Part shown: positions 33,606-43,887 of the stretch, in pieces | Layout of the letters: the number at the start of each line of letters is the position of its first letter | How positions within the stretch are numbered: position 1 is the stretch's first letter | DNA from: Calamus simplicifolius | Taxonomy: Eukaryota; Streptophyta; Magnoliopsida; Arecales; Arecaceae | Direction: 5' to 3' | Length of the DNA: 64,000 nt | NCBI GenBank assembly: GCA_900491605.1 | Contig: UESW01004259.1 | Location: 177,321-241,320 of the forward strand | Position numbers and translations under genes: made by a program | The notes under the pieces: generated by a model | What the model was told of the DNA's origin: nothing | Database searches by the model: none | Seen by the model: only the letters and a program-made list of their open reading frames with translations

Positions 33606-36600
33606 TGCCTTCAATATAGAAAAGTATATTATGCACAATTTATTTAGTTTGCTGGTACCACAATAATCTAACAACAGTATATAATTCTTCAACATAATGG
33701 AATACTTCACATAAGAGATTCAATTTTTCATGGAAGGCCATTGATTTACCAAATTTTAAAGCGTCTTATTCTACATCAAGGACTTTACCAAAATAGAAAG
33801 TTTAACATTTGCAGACTGAAAAGTGAACAGGACAACTGCAAAGGACCAAAGCAAACTTGATCCATTTCTCCAAAAGTGTATGCACTTGTATATCACCATG
33901 GACTCACAAAAGTGACAAGCATCAATACAGCAGTATACTAGACCTCATCCCTATTTTTTGACTCTATTTAAGAGGCCCAAATGCATGCAACAATCCAACC
34001 AAAAACAATTGCTCATTTCCTCTATAAGATATATTATAGCTTGTCTAAATTAATAAAAACTCCAGCCAACTTGGAATGGGCATTTCAGAAATCATGCCAT
34101 TCATTTCTCCACAAGCAATATGCCCTAGTCTATTGTAGCTAGACCAAAGGGATCCAAACCATGCCACTTCATAATTTACTAGGTCATTTATGTGATCAAC
34201 CCTTTGATTTTGATCTGTCACCTCCTCTATGACTAACTTGAGCTGCTACCAAGATTTCTTTGTCTCAGGACTTCTTCTGATACAGCCTCTGTGACCATCC
34301 CATGGTGCTCCTAGTTCGAATTTTCCAGCAGGCTTTTTCCTATCATTTTTTGTCTTTGACTGCTTCTGTGAGAGAAAGTCATAGGAGAAACAATGGCAAT
34401 GTGTGTTGGAAAGCTAACTTACCAGCTCATGTGATAAAAGTAGTTCGAAATCCTTCACATGCCAATCCTAGTAAAGCAGTACTTTTTCTGGTGCCAATGA
34501 AAGTGGTCAGTGAAGGTCTGCTTTGAGCCTTTTGACTTCTGATACACTAGTGCCAGCATTAATTTCTTCTGAGAATATCTGTCCAAGTTACAAAAAAGAC
34601 TTCCACACAAATCAAGAAATTTTGAAGAGACCAGTCAATGAAATCGGGAGATTTGGTTTTTCTTCTATTCCTTTTTGTTCCTCTTTATTTTTCTGTTCTT
34701 CATTTACTTCTTCAATTAATCAGAATGCCTAAATTAACAGTCATGGCGCATACCACATTATAGTTCAATTATAAATTTAATATTAATCATCATGATCTGC
34801 AAATGATATGTTGGACTTATGGTCAACAACTCCATCTACATGGAGCTAACTTTAGTAGATTAACAATTCAATATGTGATCCATTAAATCTGATAAAGTAC
34901 CATAGGTGGGTCTCAAAATAAAACTAATCCTTTCAACTTGAAAGCTACTTTAATATCTAGACACAATTTAAACCATATATAATATGAATTTTGATATTCT
35001 TTGCCTTTTCATCCTCTGCATAGTGAGTAAGTTTGACACAATTTAAATAATATGTAACTTGGCTTTTGATATCTTTGCCTCTGCTTTCCATGCAAAATGG
35101 GTAACTTTTCTTTTACTCCTTGATCTATTCATGGTCCCAAAGGTGGTTACATCAGTTTAGTTGGTCCATATAGTTTTAGTAAGCATGGACCATCTGACAT
35201 GGATATTTTTCAGTCTTAATTTCATGTCATATCCTTCAAAAACAATGCCTTGAATCACATACAAAAACTGAACCTTGAGTCGAAAATTGAGTTACGATTA
35301 ATCTTTTGGGGAAGCAAAAAGCATCACCGCGATGCTCCTAATAGTTAGTTTTATACTTTTGGTTGTAGAAAGCAAAACAAATTAATCATTATTACAACGC
35401 TCAAATCTAGAGATAGGCCTTGAACACAACAGGCCGACCTTAGAAATTGACATCCAAGCATGTAGGCCTCAGCTAACCAATTTATTTTAAAAGCATGTTA
35501 GGCTAGGAAAAGCTCAACCCATACAAGAGTCTTCCCTGTTTCCAATGCGGATTACGCAACTGGTACAAGGGCCAAGTTTTAAGGTGACCTCACCACTAGT
35601 GTTTGACATTTAAGCCTCCAAAAAGATAATAAGAAAAAATTCCCATGATATATGCCACGTATTTAACTAAATTAGAAGACCGCATATTGCGTAGGAAGAT
35701 TTATACTTGCGCTAAGTTGTATCACAGAATAGAATCAATTCAAATTCAACACTTACATTTAAAACGTCCAAATCTTTTGTTAGCAAATGTGGTTAAGAGT
35801 TCAAGTGCCAATTACATTGGAGGATTAAGGATTCTTTGTTGGAGATAATTGTACGGGGAATCTGGATTTGAGGCGTGAATGAACACTATCCTTTTAGTGT
35901 TTATTTGCCCCCACTATAGATTGCAAATGGGGATCCGCAAAGAACACTTCAGGATACAACAAATCCAAGATTATCGTTTGCAAGCGATAATCTTCTATTT
36001 GAGAACATCCTTTATCTTTATAGAGAATTTAAAACGGTCGGATTGGGAAGGGTTGTATTCAAGAGATACGTCTTTTGGGCATAACCGAATATTAGTTTAA
36101 AAAATAAAAGAACAGCAGAAATTAACTGCAAAAAATTAAATTCGGCTTGATTGACTTTCATGCCCAAGTGCCCATCTTTGACTTTAAATATATATTATAG
36201 GCCCAAGTTATTTAGGCCCAACTCATCCACAAGAGAAAGAGTCCACCAACATATATAAATGAGCATCCAATTCTCTAGCTATTCAATGTGGGACTAATCC
36301 CATTCACATCCTTCACACAAACTACATTTACATTCTTTAACAAGACATTTCAAAACTCTGAGCAAGTGTTCATATTTTGAAAATATGTAAAAGAAAAGGA
36401 GCTTCATTTTTTAAGCCAAAGAGTATTTTGATGTCTCATTCAGTGTCCAACATTATAGAAGTGATTCCAAAAATTTAGTTGGCCACAAGCAGAGATATAC
36501 ATTCGTGCATTAAGACATAAACCCCCTCACACATATTCCATATTTTATCACTTGACCTATTAAATGCCCACTTCGCTATACTCTTTTCCCTGACTCTGAA

Positions 36601-37044
36601 AAAGAGAGACACAGATGCATGCTTTCTAACATTCTTGTGACGTACTAATCTCAAAATGTATCTTGGATAATTCTCCCTTCAAAAATTTCTTAAGAAGTTT
36701 CAGAAATAACAAGTATCTTTGTACTTGTGTTGCCTTAAAAAAATCGATCAGGCTGGAACATTCTGTTTAAATTGTCATGATCTGATTTTAATTTTAGTTT
36801 TTTTTTTTTTCAAATATGACCATGGTAATTTTTTCATCTATTTACTGAAATAACGGTTAGTGGCAATTTGGAATGACAATTCTAAATTCTCTGGATATTG
36901 TTATATTTAAAAATTTTAACTGCCTTACTGCAATTAACCAAATTATATTCCACATTAGCCAATATTCAATTTGACCCCCAAAAAAATTACAACCTATGGT
37001 CTGGATAATTAATATGGCACCTGAAAATAGTAACAGATTCTAGC
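33606..37044. other. AT-rich spacer with LTR-like scraps
   Basis: No gene recognised on either strand. The longest open frames (34302-34526, 34523-34732) show no family signature. The part 35850-36350 has phrases typical of decayed copia LTRs (GGCCCAAGTTATTTAGGCCC, CAATGTGGGACTAATCCCA) and a 26-bp near-perfect palindrome at 35968-35993. The remainder is AT-rich without visible structure. Confidence 0.6.
35968..35993. repeat. 26-bp near-perfect palindrome
   Basis: AGATTATCG and CGATAATCT form a perfect 9-bp inverted repeat around TTTGCAAG, whose centre TTGCAA is itself palindromic. Confidence 0.85.
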
Positions 37045-38039
37045 TGAAAAGCACTTTTCTGAGTTGCCACGGAAATCCGTTCTTTGACTCGGGTGCACTT
37101 CTGGCTCCTGATCGGACGCCGGTCTCATCGCCTCGGAATGGAACCTGCAAGACAGTCCGTGCGCAGAGGGTGCTGCGGGGTTGTCCTCTGCGGAGGACCC
37201 TCCAATGCCCAAGTCAGTGGAGATTCACAGCAAGCAGATACGAGGAAAAGACTCTCACAGAAGAGCTCCCCTAGATGGTGTTCTCTCTCAATAATGTGTG
37301 TAGTTGAGTACCTGAGAGATTAGAGGGAAGCAGTATTTATAGGGGATTACCTGATTCTTTGAGCGTGTCGCGAGGGAAGGTTTGAAAGCCGTTAGGATTC
37401 AGAACGGATTCGAATCAAGTTTGTTATGAGGTCAGTAGGGTTCGTATTTTGTCAGTTAGAGGATCGATGGCTGGGAGAACTGGTTGATGCCTTGAGATTC
37501 AGCGATTACGTAGGTTCTAGGCCACTCTTATAGGTCCTAGGCCACTTCTGGGTATGATTTCCCGCTTGGAATCTTATTTAGTTATAGTGAATTCAAATTC
37601 TCCTGTGCCAGATTTCATAGAGGTATTCGAATGCCTTGGTCTGGCCGAGGCAAGGGGTTACTCGGGTTACCGAGGTATAGACGGCTTAGGTCGCCGAGGT
37701 GTAAGGATGGCTCGGGTGACCGAGGTATGAGAATGGCTCGGGCTACCGAGATATGGATGGCTCGGGCTACCAAGGTATGAATGGCTCGGGTTATCGAGGT
37801 ATGAGAATGGCTCGGGCTACCGAGGTATGGATGGCTCGGGTTACCGAGGGATGAGAATGGCTCGGGTTGCCGAGATATAAGGATGGTTGGGGTTGTCAGG
37901 ACGACCTGACGCCGCTGAGGGCGATCGGGCTTCGCTGCTTAGTGGGTCTGACAGCTGGCCGATAGGATGTTAGAATTGGACTAGACCCAATTATCGATGT
38001 GTGCGGTCATCGATGCAATGACGATTTTATCCCTTATCA
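37045..38039 (-). repeat. Tat 3' LTR
   Basis: The right border is the sequence CCCTTATCA (minus: TGATAAGGG) next to a polypurine tract. The left border is chosen at TGAAAAGCAC and could be wrong by some tens of bases. It contains a 24/26-bp tandem array at 37655-37880 in U3, and on the minus strand a TATA box CTATAAATA at 37342-37334. Only one LTR is in the window. Confidence 0.65.
37655..37880. repeat. 24/26-bp tandem repeats with CTCGG/CCGAG hairpin in Tat U3
   Basis: CTCGGG heads begin at 37661, 37711, 37737, 37761, 37785, 37811, 37835 and 37861, spaced 24 or 26 bp from 37711 on. Most units hold an inverted repeat CTCGG-loop-CCGAG followed by GTATG(AGA)ATGG. On the minus strand the array lies about 300-540 bp upstream of the LTR TATA box. 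Confidence 0.9.
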
Positions 38040-38058
38040 CATGCCCTCCACTCCCTAG
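38040..38058 (-). promoter_or_regulatory. Tat polypurine tract
   Basis: Minus strand AGGGAGTGGAGGGCATG, directly before LTR start TGATAAGGG. Confidence 0.75.
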
Positions 38059-38234
38059 TCCAAAGTGTAAGTTTGGATATAAGGAGTAGAGTTTCAGAAC
38101 AATCTTATTTGGGGGATTCGAAAAGGAGGGCAATGATAATCTCGTAAATGATGGGCCACTGTTTTGTCATCATTTTTCGCCATAGCTCGAGAAGGAAACG
38201 CCTCGTTTTCAGCAAGCCGCGATAGCGGAAGCTC

Positions 38235-38310
38235 CACGTGGTGGGATTTCTGGCGCCCATATCGGAAGTTTTGGCATCTCGAGCTTCTTTTCTGAAGCGT
38301 TTATTTAAAG
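38235..38310 (+). promoter_or_regulatory. promoter-like G-box and TATA for the antisense ORF
   Basis: A perfect G-box CACGTG at 38235-38240 lies about 60 bp upstream of TATTTAAAG at 38302-38310. The first ATG of the antisense ORF (38406) follows about 95 bp after the TATA. This is the usual plant core-promoter spacing. Activity is inference. Confidence 0.55.
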
Positions 38311-38405
38311 AGGGCTGGGGCAGCGCTCCTTCTGCAACGCCTCTTCATCCCTGTCATAGAGATTTTCCATTCTTTCTCTGAGCCCTTGCTTGCTTGCTCG
38401 TATCC

Positions 38406-40767
38406 TGCCCCTTACTCAGCCAATATGAAGGGTCCAGGTGATATTGCCTCTGAGGTAACCCTTGACGACCTGGATAGGATCCATCGCCATTATAGGGTTC
38501 CTCGAGATGTAGCCTTTTGGGTGCCGAGAGCCGAGCACCGGGTTTCGACTGAATTAAGCCATGGAGTCTTCTTCTATGAGGAGAGCTTGAGGAAGGTCTC
38601 TGATTCCCTCTTCACCCGCTGATACAGGAGGTGATGAGGTTTTACAACATATGTCCAACAATGGTAGCCCCAAATAGCTGGTGCAATCTTATTGGGTTCA
38701 TCTCGATGTGCAGTCGTGTTGGGGTGACTGCGACCCTTCCCATATTCTGAGTCTACTACAACCTGGTTTCCAGGAGGAGCTCTGAGTGGCCCTACATTTG
38801 TCCCCGGAAGTCATTCAAGATGATTTCTAATAACCCATCTTCGATAAAGGAGTGGAAGTCTCAATTTCGTTGCCGAAGGAAACATCGGTTCAGATTTTTC
38901 GAGGGGATTGGCAAGCTATGCGAAGGATCCGGAGGCACGCCCGAAGTTGAGCGAGCAGAAAAGAGAGATTTGGTAACCCTCTGCAGTGGTCAGGAGGTAT
39001 CAGCCAGCACCCTGTTAGTAGAGAATGCCCTTTTCGCTGTCGGGCTTAATTCTATCGACCCTCAGTGTGTTTATGTAATTCCCCTACTGTTTAACTGAAC
39101 ATCCACTATGTTTTCAGCCGAGAGATCCACATTCATGGGCCAAATGAGGAAGAAGCTGGGCAAGCGCCACAGGGGCTCCAGCTCCGGGGACAAGCACATG
39201 TCCGAGAAGAGGGTCTGTCCTTCCGGGTCTCACTCAAGGGAGCCAAGGAAAGACTGCGTTGGCCACCACTCCTCTATCTCAAAGAGGGAGGAAGCGAAAG
39301 TACCAGCCGTAATTGATGAGCCCTCCATGTCGAAGGGGGGCAAGGTAACAGAGGAAACCATCGGATGAGCCTGCAGTTGGGGATATTATTGATGCAGCTT
39401 TTGGTCAGTCCGGGGTGTCGAAGGATGTTTACCTTCTCCCCGAAATTAGTAACGCTACTCTTATGAAAATTGCTTCAAACTATGCCTCCCGGGTAAGTCA
39501 TTGTACCGAGGTTGTAATTCTTAGTTGGTTGGTCCGGCCATGGTTTCTCACATATGTTTTTTTGCAGAATGCCTTGATTACGAGGGCACTGAATTGGCAC
39601 TTAAATTTGGCCACTGGGGCTTGCGCTCAGGCCAGGAAGGAAGTGGCCGACCTTCGGGCAAGGGTGGATTCAACTAGCCGGCTTTCCAGGGCCTTGACGT
39701 CCGTTAAAGCAGGCCTTGAGAAGACGGGCGAGTCTTACTGAATTATCACCGAGAGGGCCTCTTGGCTCGAGGCTCAAGTCAAAGAGCTTCAGGGTTTCCG
39801 TTAACAATCGGACAAGGCTTACCTGGAGTTATCCCAAATTAAGGCTAAGCATGCCAACGAAGTTAAAGCTATGCAGCTATATTTTAACAAAAGGTGCAAC
39901 CAGCTAAAGAATAGTCATGCCGAGGAGAAGAATAGCTGGAGCAGGAGGCTCGAGGAGGAGGAGGAGCACAGGTGCCGGTGGCAGCGGGATCAGCTTGCTG
40001 GTCTGAATAACGAACTTGCCGATATGGAAGATCGGCTAAAATGATAGCATGACCAGATTGCTAGGCTCACCACCGATCTCGATGAAACTCGGCGGAAAAT
40101 CGAGGACAAACAATCCCAGATTAACGACCTCAAGGAGGGTCTCCATCAGAATAAAATGGCCAAATTGAAGGCCCTGGAAAAGGTATAGTGTCTTCTTATT
40201 TACTTGCTTCTGGCAATTTTCTTTTGTTTGTGGACTTAAAGGACCTATGTTTCGCAGATGGGCAAAATTGGGCTTGAGACGCAGGAGCAATTTAAGGCTC
40301 TAAGGGTGGAGTTGACCGCGAGTCACCAAATGAACCTCGAACACGGGAATCAGCTAGCTGAAGCTAACAACCGAATCACCTCGGTTGTGGAGGAGTACAG
40401 AAGTTCCGCTCAGTTTTCTGAAGAGCGTAGAGAGGCTTGTAACGATGCATTCTGGTTCGGCGAGGAGGAAACTCGGACAAAGATCTCTCGAGTGTATCCC
40501 GAGTTAGATTTATTTTTTTTGGAGGCCGAGCTATTTGATACTCGTACCCCGGGGGCCGAAGAAGCAGAATATGGAGGCATATTAGACGTTGACCTTGACG
40601 CCATCCTGGGCCCTAATGAGGCCATGGCTCACGAAGAATGCCCTCAGCCTGCTGCCGAGGAACCCGAGATTTCTCTTCCAACAACATTTGAAGTGGGTGA
40701 AGAGAGTCAAGTCCTCCCAGATGTTACCAAGGAGGTTCCTAGAACTGGCCCGAACCCTGATTCTTAA
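38406..40767 (+). pseudogene. antisense ORF of the Tat element, intron-containing, Transposase_28-like
   Basis: Reads MKGPGDIASEVTLDDLDRIH, then RHYRVPRDVAFWVPRAEHR; after a stop at 38620, FYNICPTMVAPNSWCNLIGF and the 38820-39098 text with SIKEWKSQF. This resembles the putative gypsy-type Transposase_28 (PF04195) family. Downstream is a long Glu/Lys/Arg-rich coiled-coil stretch and an acidic C-terminus (ISRVYPELDLFFLEAEL, VDLDAILGP) ending at 40767. Three GT-AG gaps fit introns: about 39067-39117, 39493-39567 (GTAAGT..TTTTGCAG) and 40183-40257 (GTATAG..TTCGCAG); the last two are both 75 bp. Internal stops (38620, 39739, about 39802, 40042-40047) show decay. It lies opposite to the pol genes. 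Function unknown. Confidence 0.7.
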
Positions 40768-41520
40768 GGGCTGCTTATGTATTTTTGCTTTTTCAATTTG
40801 TAATCCGATCGGGATTCAATGAATGAATCTTTCAATCTCTTTTTTCTTTGCCTTATCGCTTTGGTCATTGTCTTTTCGAACGACCGTTTTGCCGGAAGTT
40901 CCCTTGATGGTAAACGAATCATAAACGAAATGCGATTCAAGGTCGGATAGCCCTTGGGGTTCCGAATCAAAGTTTCTACTCAATCGAAGCCAGATTAACT
41001 GGTTTTACCGATGCATAAAATCGTTCGGTTTTTGTCATGGAATGTAACTCTGACTTTGTCTCGGTTGGGGCCAAGGTTAGGTGCGTGCAAGCCAACTTCG
41101 TTTGTCGAGGCACAAAATGGTTTGGCGCAAAATGACCGAAAACGACCCAAATACCTTGGCTGGGGCTGAGGTTAGATAGTTCGGTTCATCCGAAGCAAAA
41201 AGTTAGTATGTTTTCTGTCGAGGCATACGAAACAACTTTGCGCTTTGCTGAAGGACGCCTCGTTTCTGCCTAAGGCATTTATCTCGTTGGCCTTTTCCAA
41301 CACGGGTCTTTTTAACGTACGCGATAAGCACTCGATTGCCATTGGATGACATCGTTTTCGAAAGGGGATTTCCCAGGTCTGTGCATATCTCAAGGACCTA
41401 TGGCCAGTTTTCTACATTTAAGGCTCTTGATTCGAGGTCAGAAGGAAATCTTTGTCTTCCGTCATGGCCTGGGAGGCACGTTCGGTGCGCTTTGGAAAGC
41501 ATCCTTTTCTTTTGATCTAC
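40768..41520 (+). other. 3' end of the antisense unit and noncoding spacer
   Basis: After the stop, TTTGTAATCC and AATGAATGAAT (about 40797-40828) could serve as plant-type polyadenylation signals. No gene up to 41520; scattered CTCGG and CCGAGG words recall the array. Confidence 0.45.
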
Positions 41521-41605
41521 CACGTGGCAGCGCGGTCATGGTGTTTCAAATTCTAGGGCTCCCTTCTTTAATGGTTGCTCCCGGTTCTCTTGTCTATAAA
41601 AAGGG
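41521..41605 (+). promoter_or_regulatory. second G-box plus TATA promoter-like region
   Basis: G-box CACGTG at 41521-41526 and TATA box CTATAAAAAGG at 41594-41604, spacing about 70 bp, nearly the same arrangement as 38235-38310. Confidence 0.55.
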
Positions 41606-41686
41606 CAGGGAGCGGACTGTGTTAGGCCATCTCCCAAGGCCTTCTCTTTTCTGTGAGTTGTAAGGGTTTTCATAGCGCTTGTTTCA

Positions 41687-41998
41687 TTGAAAGTGGAGAG
41701 ATCGAGCTTCACTTTTGAAAGTTGGTTCGTCCCAGATAGCTGGGGTGATGGAGAAGCTGCTGAAGAGCAAGTAGTCCTCAAGAGAGAAATCTCGGAGGTC
41801 ATATGGAGAGCGCACAGGATGCCCACAGAGGTCATATGGGGAGCGCACATACGTGCTTCCTGTGTGTCCTTTGTCACTTGCCATGGGGACCACAGGAAGT
41901 GCAAAGCATACATACTCCCCATGGAAGACATGGAACTCACCTCATTCCTCAATTTGGATTCCTCAGTTCATCCGCCTGAGGAATCTTTTTCCATGTGA
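41687..41998 (+). CDS. small ORF (103 residues) in second antisense unit, unknown
   Basis: Open frame starting MKVERSSFTFESWFVPDSW about 85 bp after the TATA box at 41594. Middle text EEQVVLKREISEVIWRAHR, then an internal 33-bp tandem repeat in the DNA (GAGGTCATATGG at 41796 and 41829), and EDMELTSFLNLDSSVHPPEES near the end. An AATAAA signal lies downstream at 42350-42355. I do not recognise a functional family; similar short text may occur in other plant retroelement 3' regions, but I cannot check. No signal peptide or membrane segment. It may be noncoding RNA rather than protein-coding. Confidence 0.4.
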   Translation: MKVERSSFTFESWFVPDSWGDGEAAEEQVVLKREISEVIWRAHRMPTEVIWGAHIRASCVSFVTCHGDHRKCKAYILPMEDMELTSFLNLDSSVHPPEESFSM

Positions 41999-42720
41999 GG
42001 AAGGAGGAGAGTGGTGTTGGTATGCTGGTTCTCTGCCTATGTGCTTGGGCAGTGACTAGCAGCCCAGCATCCCACTCGGGGAGGAGGCATCATTGGCATA
42101 AGCATCCATAGGTCTTTGACCTGGTTAGGATCCCTTAACATGTCCGTCCGAGGGATCCGTGGATTGCCTACTTTGTTCTTTGGCATTAACCAGTGGCTCA
42201 ACAGAGCTGTCTAATTTCTCTGATTTCTGAGGTCGGAAGTAGAGACATCGTTATCGATCGAAGCTGCTCAGTCGAGCTTTTTATTTATCTTTATTTCCTA
42301 TGCTATGATGCACTTTTAATGCCTCTCAAGAGGTTATAATTTTTTCATCAATAAAGAAAGTTTTTTAATCTTCTTCCTTCAAGTATTTATTTCTTTTTCC
42401 AGTATGGTTGTGCTGGGAGTTTTCTTACTCACATCATGCTTTCTAGATTGTAGCATAGTTTACTAATTCAGTAGCGCTTTTGCTATGATATTTAGTCCTC
42501 TGAGGAGGAAGCATTCACCTCTGTTTAGGTCAGAGGGAGGCCTGGGCGGCCCTGTGAAATTTTGATGCACGCACGATCCTACTCGTGGGAATGGAAGAAC
42601 ATGTATAATTTTACCGATAAGTGGTGGAAGATTACTTACCTCTGCCGAAGTGTGATAGGACGCCTTAGTCGCATCAAGGTGTTTGAGAAATCACCCGATC
42701 AGGCTGAAGCTTTAGAACTA
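41999..42720 (+). other. noncoding part of Tat 3' region
   Basis: No ORF with family signature. Contains AATAAA at 42350-42355 on +. It leads into the tandem array. Confidence 0.55.
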
Positions 42721-43887
42721 TATCGCTCGGTTTGGTCGAGGCTTCGGGGATAATTCAGAAATATATCACTCAGTTTGGCCGAGGCTTCGAAAATTATTTA
42801 GAAATATATCACTCAGTTTGGCCGAGGCTTCAAGATTATATTTTACTTGGCACTGCCAAGGTATGGAGACCGTCACTCGGCTTGGCCGAGGCTTCAAGAT
42901 TATATTTTACTTGACACTGCCAAGGTACGGAGACCGTCACTCAGCTTGGCCGAGGCTTCAAAAGTATATCACTCGGTTTGGCCGAGGTTTCAAGATTATA
43001 TTTTACTTGGTGCTGCCAAGGTACGGAGACCATCACTCGGCTTGGCTGAGGCTTCAAAAGTATATCACTCGGTTTGGCCGAGGCTTCAAGATTATATTTT
43101 ACTTGGCGCTGCCAAGGTATGGAGATCATCACTCGGCTTGGCCGAGGCTTCGAAAGTATATCACTCAGTTTGGCCGAGGCTTCAAGATTATATTTTACTT
43201 GGCGTTGCCAAGGTACGGAGACCATCACTCGGCTTGGCTGAGGCTTCAAGATTATATTTTACTTGGCGCTGTCAAGGTATGGAGACCATCACTCGGCTTG
43301 GCCGAGTCTTCAAAAGTATGTCACTCGGTTTGGCCAAGGCTTCAAGATTATATTTTACTTGGTGCTGCCAAGGTACGGAGATCGTCACTCGGCTTGGCCG
43401 AGGCTTCAAAAGTATATCACTCGGTTTGGCCGAGGCTTCAGTATTATATTTTACTTGGCGCTGCCAATGTACGGAGACCGTCACTCGGCTTGGCCGAGGC
43501 TTCAAAAGTATATTACTCGGTTTGGCCGAGGCTTCAAGATTATATTTTACTTGGTGCTGCTAAGGTACGAAAACCATCACTCGGCTTGGCCGAGGATTCA
43601 AAAGTATATCACTTGGTTTGACCGAGGCTTCAAGATTATATTTTACTTGGCGCTGCCAAGATACGGAGTCCATCACTCGGCTTGGCCGAGGCTTCAAAAG
43701 TATATCACTCGGTTTGGCCGAGGCTTCAAGATTATATTTTACTTGACACTGCCAAGGTACGGAGACCATCACTCGGCTTGGCCAAAGCTTCAAGATTATA
43801 TTTTACTTGGCACTGCCAAGGTACGAGACTGTCACTCGGCTTGGCCGAGGCTTCAAAAGTATATCACTCGGTTTGACCGAGGCTTTA
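42721..43887. repeat. tandem array of hairpin-headed 30-34-bp monomers (96/64-bp units), first half
   Basis: The phrase ATTATATTTTACTT recurs at 42835, 42899, 42995, 43091, 43187, 43251, 43347, 43443, 43539, 43635, 43731 and 43795, that is at steps of exactly 96 or 64 bp. A 96-bp unit is made of three related monomers of 32, 34 and 30 bp, each starting with a hairpin: CTCGGCTTGGCCGAG, CTCGGTTTGGCCGAG, and CTTGGCGCTGCCAAG. 64-bp units lack one monomer. The array is cut at 43887 by gypsy copy A and resumes at 51690. Confidence 0.95.

Noticed and set aside
34302..34732. Two adjacent + ORFs of 74 and 69 codons in the spacer
   Set aside because: No recognisable domain, no clear promoter, sequence is ordinary AT-rich spacer.
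37655..37880. CRISPR-like look of short regularly spaced repeats
   Set aside because: The units are contiguous 24/26-bp tandem repeats without unique spacers, in a plant retrotransposon LTR.
41536..41952. 138-codon ORF on - overlapping the small antisense-unit ORF
   Set aside because: No family signature; repeats such as CAPHMTSVG and CALHMTSE come from the 33-bp DNA repeat. The + frame has promoter and poly(A) context, the - frame has none.
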